Origin: CAWFMO01 sp963817065 | Lineage (GTDB): Bacteria > Actinomycetota > Thermoleophilia > Solirubrobacterales > 70-9 | Assembly: GCA_963817065.1 (NCBI GenBank) | Contig: CAWFMO010000002.1 | Coordinates: forward strand, 901,501 to 965,500 | Length of the DNA stretch: 64,000 nucleotides | Direction of reading: 5' to 3' | Notes under the pieces: model-generated | What the model saw: the letters and a program-made list of their open reading frames with translations, nothing else | Databases searched by the model: none | Told to the model about the DNA's origin: nothing | Shown here: positions 20,685 through 30,128 of the stretch, piece by piece | Position numbering within the stretch: the first letter of the stretch is position 1 | Layout of the letters: each line of letters opens with the position of its first letter | Program-made: the position numbers and the translations under genes

Positions 20685-21890
20685 CTAGAGGGCCGAGACC
20701 GCGCGCTGGAACTGGCGCCGCGCGCGCTTGCGGCAGCGCTTCTGCTTCTTGCTCCCCTTGGCGCGCTTGCACTTCTTGAGCTGCCGGAGCAGCTTCTGCT
20801 TCGCGAGCTTCCTGCGGTTCGGTCCGCCGCCGTCGATCAGGGCCTGGACCTCGGCCGCGATCGCCGGGATCAGCGGGGCGAGGGTCGCCCCCGGGCAGGC
20901 GGTCGCGTTGGTCGTCGTGTGACCGAAGACCCTCGGCACGGTGACCGGGGTGCCGCTCGGGAAGCGGTTGGTGCCGCCGCCCGCCGAGACCAGCGTCGTC
21001 GTCCCCGTCGCGGGGACGGCTCCGCCGCCGACAGCTTCCAGGCCAGGAACGCGACCAGCGAGCTCTGCGCCGCGGGCGTCAGCGGCACGGTCGTGTGGTC
21101 GCCGATCGAGGCGATCCCGGTCGTCTGCGAGTTGTAGCCCTCGGTATGGGCGCCGACCACCGCCGAGCCCATCCCGCCGGCCCGCCCCTCGTAGAGCGTG
21201 CCGTACTGGTCGACGAGCGCGCTGTAGCCGATGTAGTTCCAGCCGTTGCCGTTGACGTGAAAGCGGCAGATCCCGAGCACCAGCCCCGGGGCATCGGCGG
21301 GCGTGTAGTCGACGGTGCTGACGGTGTGGTGGACGACGCCCGCCTCCACCGTGCCATAGGAGGGTCGCTGCGCGGCTCAGCACCAGGCGGAGCCCCAGGC
21401 CGCGCGGGTGACGTAGGGCTTCAGGCTGCGGCCGGCGCGGCCTCGGCATCCTCGGCGCCGAACAGCCCGCCGACCGGCGAGGAGGCGGCGCTGATGAAGC
21501 CCTCGTTGATCGCCTCCCGGGCGACGTCGAGCAGCCCCTCGGGACCGCTCGATGCCATCCCGGAGACGTTGACGTAGTGGAGCTCCCCGTCGGGGGTGAA
21601 GGCCGTGGGTGCGGATCTGGAGCGCGTCGGCGCCGCCGGTGTAGACCGGGACCCGAGCCGGCGCTCTCGACCCACTTGCTCCATTCGCCGTCGCTGCGCG
21701 TGCGCAGCTCGATCGCCCGCTTCTCGCCCCCGATCCCGACGAGGTCGAACTCGTGCGGTGCCTCGATCACCGAGCGGGAGCCGGTGCCCGGCTCGGCGCC
21801 TGAGCCCGGGGAGGTTCTGGTCGAAGTCACGCGCCGCGGGCACGTATGGCTGCAGCGAGAGCGCCGGCGCCGCCACCCAGGGCAGCCCGC
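20685..21890 (-). CDS. PGRP-type N-acetylmuramoyl-L-alanine amidase, several frameshifts, 5' end cut by join
   Basis: A secreted zinc amidase cleaving the lactyl-peptide bond in peptidoglycan. Two frames give an N-terminal beta-rich segment (FDLVGIGGEKRAIELRTRSDG) and the catalytic domain at about 20,920-21,350: VVHHTVS (zinc His), FHVNGNGWNYIGYSALVDQYGTLYEGRAGG, VGAHTEGYNSQTTGI and the GHTTTNATACPG zinc-ligand end. Indels are seen at about 21,030, 21,360-21,420, 21,600-21,660 and 21,800. The C-terminal 45 residues are very basic (KLLRQLKKCKRAKG, then KKQKRCRKRARR) and resemble wall-binding tails of Solirubrobacterales proteins. The signal peptide is missing because sequence of another origin begins at about 21,890. 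Confidence 0.85.
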   Translation of the reverse strand, partial: AGCPGWRRRRSRCSHTCPRRVTSTRTSPGSGAEPGTGSRSVIEAPHEFDLVGIGGEKRAIELRTRSDGEWSKWVESAGSGPGLHRRRRRAPDPHPRPSPPTGSSTTSTSPGWHRAVPRGCSTSPGRRSTRASSAPPPRRSAGCSAPRMPRPRRPQPEALRHPRGLGLRLVLSRAATLLWHGGGGRRPPHRQHRRLHARRCPGAGARDLPLSRQRQRLELHRLQRARRPVRHALRGAGRRDGLGGGRRPYRGLQLADDRDRLDRRPHDRAADARGAELAGRVPGLEAVGGGAVPATGTTTLVSAGGGTNRFPSGTPVTVPRVFGHTTTNATACPGATLAPLIPAIAAEVQALIDGGGPNRRKLAKQKLLRQLKKCKRAKGSKKQKRCRKRARRQFQRAVSAL

Positions 21891-21901
21891 GCGCGACCCA
21901 C
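21880..21901. other. Probable chimeric join between two genomes
   Basis: The minus-strand amidase loses its signal peptide here, and immediately to the right the plus-strand MFS gene begins in the middle of its family (LPEFRDPRAGRLDL). Two divergent genes both lack 5' ends within about 20 bp. Leucine codon preference also changes from CTC to CTG. Natural deletion or recombination is possible but a mis-assembly fits better. Confidence 0.7.
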
Positions 21902-22867
21902 TGCCGGAGTTCCGTGACCCCCGGGCGGGTCGGCTGGACCTGGTCAGCGCGGCCTTGTCGGTGGTCGCGGTGCTGGCGGTCATCTACGGGCTAACGCAGC
22001 TCACCCGGGGCGCCTTGGGCTGGCCGCCCGCCCTGTCCATCGTGGCCGGCCTGGCCGCCGCCGTGGTGTTCGTCTCGGCGGCAACACCGGCTGGCCGACC
22101 CGCTGCTGGATCTGCGGCTGTTCCGCTCCGCCGCCTTCACCGCGGCGCTGACCACCAACGTGCTCAGCTTCTTCGTCGGATTCGGCACCCTGCTGTTCAT
22201 CGCCCAGTACCTGCAACTGGTGCTGGGCCTGTCGCCGCTGGCGGCGGGCCTGTGGATGCTGCCCTCCTCTGCCGGGTACATCCTCGGGTCCATGCTGACG
22301 CCGGTGCTGGCCCGCCGGGTCCGCCCGGCCTTCGTCATGGGGGCCGGGCTGGTGCTGGCCGCCCCCGGCCTGGGGTTGTTCACCCAGCTCGGCAGCACCA
22401 CCGGTCTGGGGATCCTGGTCGCCGGGTCGGTGGTGTTCTCGCTGGCGCTGGCCCCGGTGGACACCCTGGCCGCCGACCTGGCCGTCGGGGCCGCACCGCC
22501 GGAGCGAGCCGGTGCGGCGTCGGCGCTATCGGAGACCAGTGCCGAGTTCGGCGGTGCGCTGGGCATCGCCATCCTGGGGGTCATCGGCACGAGCGTCTAT
22601 CGCAGCCAGCTCGCCGACGCGTCGGCCATGATCCCGCCCGGAGCGGCAGCGGCCGCCCGGGACACCCTCGGTGGTGCCGTGGCCGCGGCCGGGCGGCTCC
22701 CTGGCCCATCGGGGCAGGTCCTGGTCCAGGCGGCTCGCCAGGCCTTCGTCCAGGGCCTGCACGTGGTCTTCGCCGTCAGCGCCGCGGTCGTGCTCGGCGC
22801 CGCCGTCCTCGCCGTGATCAGGCTCCGTCACCTGCGCCCGGGCGCTGAGCCGGGCGCCGGCCCGTAA
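21901..22867 (+). CDS. MFS drug exporter (DHA2/EmrB-QacA type), C-terminal part, one frameshift
   Basis: The visible 320 residues begin at the cytoplasmic LPEFRDPRAGRLDL motif between helices 6 and 7 and continue through eight hydrophobic helices (VIYGLTQLTRG, LLDLRLFRSAAF, GFGTLLFIAQYLQLVLGLSPLAAGL). This is the second half of a 14-helix proton-driven drug exporter; the first half is absent because of the join at about 21,890. One extra T at about 22,075 breaks the frame, and removing it gives VFVRRQHRLADPLLDL. The end TAA 22865-22867 is intact. Followed 50 bp later by an SDR. Confidence 0.88.
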
Positions 22868-22918
22868 CACTGACAACTTCGGTCCGCGCCTGGGCCGGAT
22901 CACGGATGGGAGAGTTCC

Positions 22919-23684
22919 ATGTTGCTCGACACCAAGACCGCGATCGTCTACGGCGCCAGCGGTGCGGTCGGGTCCGCGGTCGCGCGCGCTTACGCCCGTG
23001 AGGGCGCCGACGTGCATCTCGTCGGCCGTACGGGGTCGACTCTGGAGGAAGTCGCTCAGCGCATCCGGCGGGACGGCGGTGCCGCGCACGTCGCGCAGGT
23101 CGACGTCCTTGACCGGGCGGCGGTCGCCCAGCACGCCGACGGGTCGTCGCCAGTAGCGGCATTGACATCTGCTTCAACGCCATCTCCAACGACGACGTCC
23201 AGGGCACGCCGCTGCTGGCGATGCAGTTCGAGGACTTCCTGCGGCCGGTCACGAAGGCCGTCACCGCGCATTTCAACATCGCCCTCGCCGTGGGCGGGCA
23301 CATGACCCGCCGCGGCCGCGGCGTCATCCTCGTGATGGCGGGCGGCCGGGAGGCGATCCCGCGGCTCGGCGGATCCATGTCGCCTGGGCCGCGCTGGCCG
23401 GACTCTGCCGCCAGCTGGCGGCCGAGCTCGGGCCGCACGGCGTCCGGGTGAGCTGGCTGCTTTCGCCGGGCTCACCCGGATATGACGACCACGACCGGCC
23501 GCAGGACGGCCCGGACCTCAGCGAAACCGAGACCGCGGGTGCGCCTGAAACCGTGGGCCTCCTGGCCGGTCAGCTGCCCAGCTACGACGAGGTCGGCAAC
23601 ATCGCCGCCTTCGTCGCGTCCGACTGGGCCCGCACCATCACCGCGAGCGAGATCAACTTCACCGGCGGCGCAGTCGTGGACTGA
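22919..23684 (+). CDS. Short-chain dehydrogenase/reductase (SDR), two frameshifts
   Basis: About 255 residues when frames are joined at about 23,148 and 23,376. The nucleotide-binding opening TAIVYGASGAVGSAVARAYAREG (usually TGxxxGxG), the NAIS segment (usually NNAG) and the C-terminal FVASDWARTITASEINFTGGAVVD (usual SDxAxxITGxxxxVDGG) are clear. The catalytic Tyr-x3-Lys is not visible: the corresponding segment reads GGSHVAWAALAGLCRQLA after correction, so this may be a divergent, possibly non-classical member. RBS-like GGGAGAG precedes ATG 22919. Substrate unknown. Confidence 0.78.
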
Positions 23685-23695
23685 GCGGCCCGCGC

Positions 23696-24088
23696 CTAGC
23701 CCATCCCGTGGATCTTGTCCGCGCTGATGCTGACCATGACCCGGACCTGGTCGCGGCCCCCGTACCACGGGTAAGGACCGCCCAGATAGCGCTGAGCGAG
23801 GGCTTCGATGTGCTCCGCCCCGCCCTCGGTGGTGACGTTGACGACCCGCCCGCGTATGGCGTAGTAGCGGGACGGGTTCGACGGATCGGAAACAGCCACC
23901 GCCACCCGTGGGTCTCGCTCGACGTTCTTGACCTTCTGAAATCCTTGAACGGTGTTGATGATGACGTGCTCACCGTCGGTGTCGACCCAGGTCTCGGTCA
24001 GCTGGGGTGAGCCATCGGGCATCAAGGTGGTCAGGAAGCAGGGACTGGCCTGGCGCAGCAGGGCGATGAGGCCTTCGGGCAGGTCCAC
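23696..24088 (-). CDS. PPOX-class F420-dependent oxidoreductase
   Basis: An intact 130-residue split-barrel protein of the pyridoxamine-phosphate-oxidase superfamily, matching the F420-type actinobacterial subgroup: CFLTTLMPDGSPQLTETWVDTDGEHVIINT, VKNVERDPRVAVAV and YYAIRGRVVNVTTEGG. These small proteins bind F420 or flavin and reduce unknown small molecules. GTG start at 24088. It converges with the SDR 11 bp away. Its presence supports an F420-using actinomycete for this region. Confidence 0.87.
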   Translation of the reverse strand: MDLPEGLIALLRQASPCFLTTLMPDGSPQLTETWVDTDGEHVIINTVQGFQKVKNVERDPRVAVAVSDPSNPSRYYAIRGRVVNVTTEGGAEHIEALAQRYLGGPYPWYGGRDQVRVMVSISADKIHGMG

Positions 24089-24111
24089 GCTTGATCAACT
24101 CCAGGAGAGGG

Positions 24112-25301
24112 TCAGAACAGGCTAGCGCGCAGCGCGGTCACCCGGCTGACCGCCCCGTTGAACGTGGCTGGGCTCAGCCGCCCGCTGGTGAGCGCGCTGG
24201 CCAGCGCCGCGGCGGCGGTCTCGCTCTGGCCGACATCCCGGGCGGAGCACAGGATCAGGTCCATCCCGGCCGCCGCGGCGCTGACCGCGCGCTGGCCGGT
24301 GGTCCCGGACGCCTTCAGCGCGCCGGCCTCCAGCGCGTCGGTGACCGTGACGCCGGTGAAGCCGATTGCCGGCCGCGCAGCTCCTGCTTGACGACGGTGG
24401 ACGACAGGCCCGGCCGGGCGGCTGGCGTCCAGCGCCGGGTAGACCGCCCAGGACACCATGACCAGCTTGACCCCGGCGGCGATCGCCGCCGGGTAGGGCA
24501 CCTCGTCGACGGCTGCGCAGCTGTGGACAGCGACCGGGTCAGCGTCACCGGCCCGCGTCGGTGTTCTGCGCCGTGGCGGCCGACGCCGAGGCCGGGGAAG
24601 TGCTTGGCGGTGGCGGCGACGCCGGTCGCCTGCTGGGCGGTGATGAACGCTGGCCGCAGCGCGGCGACCGCGCCGGCGATCGTTGCTGTAGGAGCGCTGG
24701 TACTCGTCGATCGAAGTTGCCCGGCCTGGTAGTAGACGTCCAGCACGGGCGCGAGGTTGACGTTCATCCCGACGCCGGCCAGGTTCTGCCCGGCGCCGGT
24801 GCCGGCCGCGGCGGCCGCGGCCGTGGCGTTGCGCGGCCTGCGCCGATCTGCTTCTCCGACAGGGTGGGCTGCGCCGGGCAGCCGCCGGACCTGGCCGCCT
24901 TCCTGGTCGGTCATCAGCAGCAGCGGCAGCCTGAACCGGGCTCTGCCGCCTGCGCCTGCGCGCAACTGGCCGACCACCGCGGCGATCTGGCGTGTCGCTG
25001 GAGATGTTCTCGCCGAAGAAGATGACCCCGGCCGCCTCGCCCTTGCTGATGTCGGCCAGCAGGCTGGCGGGCGGGGTCAGCCCGGGTAGGAGTAGATGAT
25101 CCGCTGGCCCGCGAGCTGAAGGCTGGTCAGCCCCGCCCCCAGGCGCGCATCGGGATGCAGGCTGCGCCCGCCTGCCGCACCTGCGCTGGCAACCTGTGCG
25201 CTCGCCCGGCCGGCGGACGCGCCACCGGCCAGGACGAGCCCAAGGCCGGTGAGCGCCTGCCGACGGCTGAGGCCGCCCCGGGGTCCATCACGTGGGGTCA
25301 T
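24112..25301 (-). CDS. Tat-exported beta-N-acetylhexosaminidase (GH3, NagZ-like), several frameshifts
   Basis: Reading across frames gives about 395 residues. The N-terminus has a twin-arginine signal (GLSRRQALTGLGLVLAGGASA). Catalytic-domain landmarks follow: MTDQEGGQVRRL, GMNVNLAPVLDVYY, KHFPGLG (substrate-binding His of the KHFPG motif), and VTVTDALEAGAL carrying the nucleophile Asp (family TDSLxMxA). At least four indels lie between about 24,360 and 25,080. GH3 hexosaminidases release GlcNAc from muropeptides or chitin; export suggests wall or chitin turnover. It lies 23 bp from the PPOX gene on the same strand. Confidence 0.85.
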
Positions 25302-25344
25302 ACACCAAGAGTAATCGCAGGGCTACTCTCGCGTTCTGCCGGTC

Positions 25345-27227
25345 CTAGCGCGCGCCCAGCTGCTTCGGCGGTTCCTCGTCCGGTACCGAGGCGGGCGGCG
25401 CCTTGGTCTGGCCGGGCGGGGGCTCACGCCAGCTGTTGGTGATCGGCAGCCGCCGATCGCGGCCGAAGTTCTTCTGGCTGATCTTGGGACCCGGCGGGTA
25501 CTGGCGGCGCTTGTACTCGGCCCGGTCGACCAGCATGATGACCCGCTGCACCAGGTCCGCGTCGTACCCCTTGGCGATCAGGTCGCCCGAGCCCAGGTCC
25601 TGCTCCACGTAGTCGTCGAGCAGCGCGTCCAGGAGCTCGTAGTCGGGCAGCGAGTCGGTGTCCTGCTGGCCCGGGGCCAGCTCGGCGCTGGGGGGCTTGG
25701 TGATCGAGTTCTCCGGGATCGGCGGCGTCTGGCCCTGGGCTTCGGCCTGCGCGTTCCGCCACCGGGACAGCTCCCACACCAGCGTCTTGAACACGTCCTT
25801 GATCGGCCCGAAGCCGCCCGCCGAATCCCCGTACAGCGTCGAGTAGCCCACGGCCAGCTCGCTCTTGTTCCCGGTGGTCAGGACCAGGTGCCCGTGTGCG
25901 TTCGACAGCCCCATCAAGATGATGCCGCGCACCCGGGCCTGCAGGTTCTCCGCGGGCAGCCCGGTCCCGGGGAACCCGGCCGGGCTCAGCGCGGCCTCGA
26001 AGCTGTCGACCATCGTCTTGATCGGCACGGTGTCCGGAATGCAGCCCCTGCCGGCGGACCAGGTCCTCGGCGTCACTGATCGAGTGGTCGGAGGAGTAAC
26101 GGCTGGGCATCAGCACCGTGTACACCCGGTCCGGGCCGAGCGCGTCGGCCGCGATCGTCGCGGTCAGCGCGGAGTCGATGCCGCCGGACAGCCCCAGGAT
26201 CACGGTGCGGAAGCCGTTCTTGCCCACGTAGTCGCGCACCCCGAGCACCAGCGCGTTGTACACCTCTTCGGAGTCCGGCAGCGACGGCCACAGCGGCTCG
26301 TGCTCGATGGCCGGCCACTGCGCGCTCGCCGTCACGTCGGCGGGCGGGTCCAGCTCGACCTGGTGGATGGTGATGATGGTGCCGTCGCCCGCGTCCACCC
26401 GCTCACCGTCGTGCTGCAGCCCTTCCGGCGCGGCCGGCAGCTCCAGGTCGGTGACGATCAGCGCTTCCTCGAACTGGGGCCCCCGGGCCAGCAGGTTCCC
26501 GTCCGCGTCGACCAGGATCGAGCCGCCGTCGAAGACCAGCTCGTCCTGGCCCCCGATCATGTTGGAGTACGCCAGCGCCGCGCCCGCCACCCCGGCGCAC
26601 CGGGCGCACAGCTCCTCGCGCCGGTCGTCCTTGCCCCGCTCGTACGGCGACGCATTCGGCACCACCAGCAGCGACGCCCCGGCCTGCCGGGTCACCGCGA
26701 CCGGGCCGCCGTCCTGCCACAGGTCTTCGCAGATGGCGATGGCCACGTCGACCTGGCCTCCGTCGGCGCTCAGCGCGGAACACCGGGAGCGAATCGCCCG
26801 GCACGAAGTACCGGTACTCATCGAACACCCCGTAGTTGGGCAGGTGGTGCTTGGCCGTGGTGATCACGACCTCGCCGCCGTACAGCAGGGCGGCGGCGTC
26901 CAGCGGCGCGCCAGCGGGCAGCCCGGTCCGCGGAGCTACGCCTTCTTTCCGGTCGAGGTAGCCGGTGACCACGGCGATCCCGCCCAGGCCCTCGTCGGCC
27001 AGCCGCTCCGCCACCTCGCGCACCGCGGCCCGGGACACGTTCAGGAACGACCCGCGCAGCGCGAGGTCTTCCACCGGGTACCCGGTCAGCATCATCTCCG
27101 GGAACACGACCACCTGGGCGCCCTGCCGCCCGGCGCGGCGCGTCCACTCGACGATCTTGTCCGCGTTCCCGGTCAGGTCGCCCACGGTCGCGTTGACCTG
27201 GGCCATGGCAATCCGCAGCTTCGGCAC
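25345..27227 (-). CDS. nadE: Glutamine-dependent NAD+ synthetase, two frameshifts
   Basis: About 627 residues with two domains. The N-terminal nitrilase-like glutaminase has Glu44 (FPEMMLTGY), Lys126 (KHHLPNYGVFDE) and Cys in AICEDLW. The C-terminal synthetase has the PP-loop LGLSGGIDSALTA, VLMPSRYSSDHSISDA, TTGNKSELAVGYSTLYGDSAGG and a KISQKNFGRDRRLPITN end. It amidates nicotinic acid adenine dinucleotide using glutamine and ATP, the last NAD step. Single indels at about 26,785 and 26,050 split it; both halves fit perfectly once joined. Start ATG at 27227. It is isolated, with a truncated tetR just upstream. Confidence 0.92.
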
Positions 27228-27269
27228 GGTTCTAGCTTAGGCGGGCTCGCTGAAGCAGCGATTGCACCT

Positions 27270-27460
27270 CCCCCGCTGGCGAAGTAGCGGTACAACGCGG
27301 CCGGCGACATGCCCATGGCCCGGGCGATCGCGTTCAGCGATACCGACCCGGCGCCGCCCTCGGCCACCTGGCCCATGGCCCGCGCCTTGATCTCGGCCAG
27401 GGTCTCCTGGCGCTGCCGTTCCCGCCGTGTGGGTACCGCCGCCTCGTCCCGCACGCCCAT
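27270..27460 (-). pseudogene. TetR-family regulator, N-terminal fragment
   Basis: The first about 63 residues form a TetR DNA-binding domain: RRERQRQETLAEIKARAMGQVAEGGAGSVSLNAIARAMGMSPAALYRYFAS. Right after YRYFAS the similarity stops (GGGAIAASASPPKL) and the frame runs into nadE, so the ligand-binding domain is missing. It is divergent to the damaged oxidoreductase at 27,579 with an intact operator-like dyad between them, a common TetR/MDR arrangement. Either a deletion between tetR and nadE, or a join artefact at about 27,270. Confidence 0.8.
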
Positions 27461-27471
27461 ACCGTGACCCC

Positions 27472-27484
27472 TTCACTTAGTGAA
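27472..27484. promoter_or_regulatory. Palindromic TetR-type operator
   Basis: TTCACTTAGTGAA is a perfect 13-bp palindrome 12 bp upstream of the tetR GTG/ATG at 27460, and a half-like copy (ATTCACTAGT) occurs at 27,541-27,550. It lies between divergent genes, next to a -35-like TTGACA, as expected for an autoregulated TetR site. Confidence 0.6.
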
Positions 27485-27487
27485 TGG

Positions 27488-27516
27488 TTGACACCTTACA
27501 CCGACAGAGCTAAGTT
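27488..27516 (+). promoter_or_regulatory. Candidate sigma70-type promoter for the oxidoreductase
   Basis: TTGACA at 27488-27493 and TAAGTT at 27511-27516 are 17 bp apart, with further A/T-rich sequence (TTAATA). The operator-like palindrome touches the -35 box, so bound TetR would block it. Confidence 0.45.
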
Positions 27517-27578
27517 AATAGCATTCACAGTTCGACACCCATTCACTAGTCAGCCCTAGCGAGAGATCGAGGAGCGTC

Positions 27579-28555
27579 ATGACCATGAGCACTGCCGACC
27601 AGCGAGGGACCAGCAGGCCAGCGTGACCGCGACCGAGGTCGTGCTGCCGGGTGTGGTCGAGCCCGGCGGCCTGGCACTGCGCGAGCGCCAGCTACCGCCG
27701 CCCGCCACCGGGCAGGTGCTGGTCCGGGTCGAGGCCGAGCGGCGTCTCCTTCGCCGAGCAGGGCATGCGCAGCGACCGCTACCCGGGCCAGCCAAGTTCC
27801 CGTTCGTGCCCGGCTACGACCTGATCGGCACCGTGCACCGCGACCGGCCCGGACGTCGGACCCACGCCTGGTCGGCAAGCGCGTCGCCGCCCTGACCAAG
27901 ACCGGCAGCTGGGCCAGCTACGCCCTGCGTCCCCGGCGCCGCCGTCGTCGAGGTCCCGGACGGCGTGGACCCGGCCGAGGCCGAGACCGTCGTGGTCAAC
28001 GGGCATCACCGCGTGGCAGATGCTGCACCGCAGCGCCCGCGTCCAGCCGGCCAGACCGATCCTCGTGCACGGCGCCAACGGCGGGGTCGGCACCACCCTG
28101 GTCCAGCTGGCCCGCCACGCCGGGGTCCGGGTCATCGGCACGGCCAGCCCCGCCACCACGACGAGCTGCGCGCCATGCGGCGTCGCAGCCGATCGACTAC
28201 CGACGACCCGGACCTGGCCGTCCGCGTCCGCGAGCTGGCTGCGGACGGCGTCGACGCGGTGTTCGATCACCTCGGCCTCGCCGAGCCTGCGCCGTTCCTA
28301 CCGGCTGCTGCGCCCGCGGCGGCACGCTGGTCTCCTACGGCTCAGCTGCCAGCCAGCGCGACACCCGCACTCCGATGCTGGTCCTGCGTTCGTCGCCATG
28401 CTGGCCCGGCTGGCGCTGTGGAACTACCTGCCGAACGGCCAGCCGCGCCCGCTTCTACAACGTGTGGGCCGGCCACCGCGCCAACCCGGCCCAGTTCTGG
28501 GCCCGCCTGCGCGCCGACCTCGGCCAGGTGCTCGCCAGCCCTGGCTCAGCAGGCG
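27579..28555 (+). pseudogene. Zinc-free MDR/quinone oxidoreductase, many frameshifts and missing C-terminus
   Basis: Pieces in three frames give a medium-chain dehydrogenase/quinone reductase: LRERQLPPPATGQVLVRVEA, KFPFVPGYDLIGTV, GKRVAALTKTGSWASYA, ILVHGANGGVGTTLVQLARHAGVRVIGTAS (AxxGxxG NADPH loop) and DGVDAVFDHLGL. No catalytic zinc ligands are seen, as in quinone oxidoreductases. At least six indels occur. The last about 50 residues expected for the family are missing; homology stops at about 28,550, where the opposing lipoprotein also loses its end. RBS GAGGAG precedes ATG 27579. Likely regulated by the adjacent TetR. Confidence 0.78.
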
Positions 28556-28982
28556 GCCCCTTCGAGGCGAGCACCTTCTTCAGCGCCGGCGCCGGTGACA
28601 CGGTGAGCTTGTAGCCCGGGTTGCTGGCCGAGTACGCGACCTGGGTGCAGTTGCCCGCGCTGGCCGACGCGGTGGCGATGACCGCGTCGACCGCGGTTTC
28701 GCAGGTGCTGGTCTTGGTGTTCCAGCTCCATGCCCCGCCCAGCTGCTGGGTCGCGGCGGGCTGCCCGTTCGTGGTCATGCGGACCAGGATGTCCCCGGAC
28801 GAGTCCGGCCGGGCCTGGCACTGGCTCTGCGTGGTGGCCCGCGCCAGCGGCGACGCCGTGGCCGAGCTGACCGCGGCCGCGGGCCGGTCGGTGCTCGACG
28901 AGCCGCCGCAGCCCGCCAGGGCCACCGCCGCCACGGCCAGTCCGGCGGCGGACCACAGGGAGATCGAAGTACGGGAGGTCAC
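28553..28982 (-). CDS. Lipoprotein of unknown function, C-terminus probably cut
   Basis: The GTG at 28982 starts a short signal (ISLWSAAGLAVAAVALAGC) with a lipobox LAGC, then a Ser/Ala linker and a compact domain with QCQARPDSSGDILVRMTTNGQPAATQQLGG and two further cysteines (STCETAVD, GNCTQVAYSAS). Similarity-like order ends at about 28,553, after PALKKVLASKG, where the sequence becomes the reverse of the oxidoreductase. I do not recognise the domain; it looks like a small actinobacterial secreted domain stabilised by disulfides. Confidence 0.6.
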
Positions 28983-29073
28983 GGGGGGATGATTCCAGAT
29001 GCGCTCCGTGATCACGTCCTACTCGGCGTAAAAACCCAGTGCGCCGACGGCGGCAAAAAGGCAAGCTCACGGT

Positions 29074-30058
29074 ATGACGAACAGCATCCCCTCCGTCGGC
29101 ACGACCGGGGGAGCGGGCCGCCACGCGGCGGCCCTGGACCGGGTGCTGCCCGCGATCGGCGGGATGGACACCGTCCAGCGGCTGGCCGGGCTCAGCGGCA
29201 GCGACTTCACCAGCGTGATGCTGGAGGTGGCCCGGCTCCGGGCGGCCCGCGAAACCCCGGCCAGTGTCCGGCGCCGGTACTCCCATGACCGGTTCACCAC
29301 CCCTGGTCACACGCCATGGCACTCCCTGCGGCGGGCCGAAGAAGCCCTCCTGGCCTGCCTGCCGGCCGACGTCGAGATGCTGACGCTGGCCCCGGTGGTG
29401 CCGCTCGGCGCGCACTCGGCCCTGGCCACGGTCAGCCAGGACAAGGTGCTGACCACAAGCCGGGCCTGTGAGGTCGCGGCCGACCCCACGAACGCGCTGG
29501 CCCTGGAAGCATCGGTGCGCCGGGTCCGCGACCGCAGCGCGACCGTCCGGCTGGGCGCCCTGCAGCGGGTTGTCCGGGCCCAGCTGTTCGGGCCCGGAGC
29601 CCAGGCTCACTTCGGCCTGTTCGGGCTGGTCACGGCGGGTCGTGACGAGGGCGATTACCGGTTCGAGCGGCGGGAGCTGGCCGAGCACCTGCGGTTCGCG
29701 GTGACCAGCCTGGCCGCGGCTCGGCTCCGTTACGTCCAGCTCGCGCTGACCCCGCTGTCGGAGGCGGGGGAGCAGATCGCCGCGGCCGTCACCGGCGACC
29801 TGAGCGGCGGCCAGGACAGCGGCACGGCGGCGTGTGATCGTCCTCGACCACACCCGGTCCGCCGGCCGCGGTTACTACCGTGATCTCTGCTTCAAGGTCA
29901 ACGCCCAAACCGGCAGCAACAGGTCCGGCAGCAAGCTGGAGGAGATCGGCGACGGCGGCTTCACCGACTGGACCCAGCAGCTGGTGCCCAGCAGCAAGGA
30001 GCGGCTGCTCATCAGCGGCATCGGCGTCGACCGCCTGGCCGCCGTCGGCCCACCCTGA
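29074..30058 (+). CDS. Conserved hypothetical actinobacterial protein, one frameshift
   Basis: About 327 residues after joining frames at about 29,830. I do not recognise it with certainty. It is soluble with no signal. Segments such as VVPLGAHSALATVSQDKVLTTSRACEVAADPTNALALEA, AHFGLFGLVTAGRD and LEEIGDGGFTDWTQQLVPSSKERLLISGIGVDRL look strongly constrained. The last block, with an acidic GDGG..DW stretch and a basic KER, is vaguely like class II aminoacyl-tRNA synthetase cores, but that is a guess. It starts 91 bp from the divergent lipoprotein and ends before a strong hairpin shared with the ABC permease. Confidence 0.65.
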
Positions 30059-30061
30059 CCA

Positions 30062-30094
30062 GGCGCGGGCGGCCCGCACCGGGCCGCCCGCGCC
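30062..30094. terminator. Bidirectional hairpin between convergent genes
   Basis: A perfect 14-bp inverted repeat (GGCGCGGGCGGCCC and its complement, 30062-30075 and 30081-30094) with a 5-nt loop GCACC lies between two convergent stops. No T-run follows on either strand, as often seen for terminators in high-GC actinomycetes. Confidence 0.75.
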
Positions 30095-30100
30095 CCGAAG

Positions 30101-30128
30101 ATCAACGGCACAGCATCAACGGCACAGC
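30101..30128. repeat. 14-bp tandem duplication at the permease stop
   Basis: ATCAACGGCACAGC occurs twice head to tail. The repeat duplicates the last codons and stop of the minus-strand permease (Leu-Cys-Arg-stop), so the gene has a spare stop 14 bp downstream in another frame. Confidence 0.85.

Noticed and set aside
22919..23684. Two separate SDR fragments
   Set aside because: The three frame pieces are consecutive parts of one domain in the right order.
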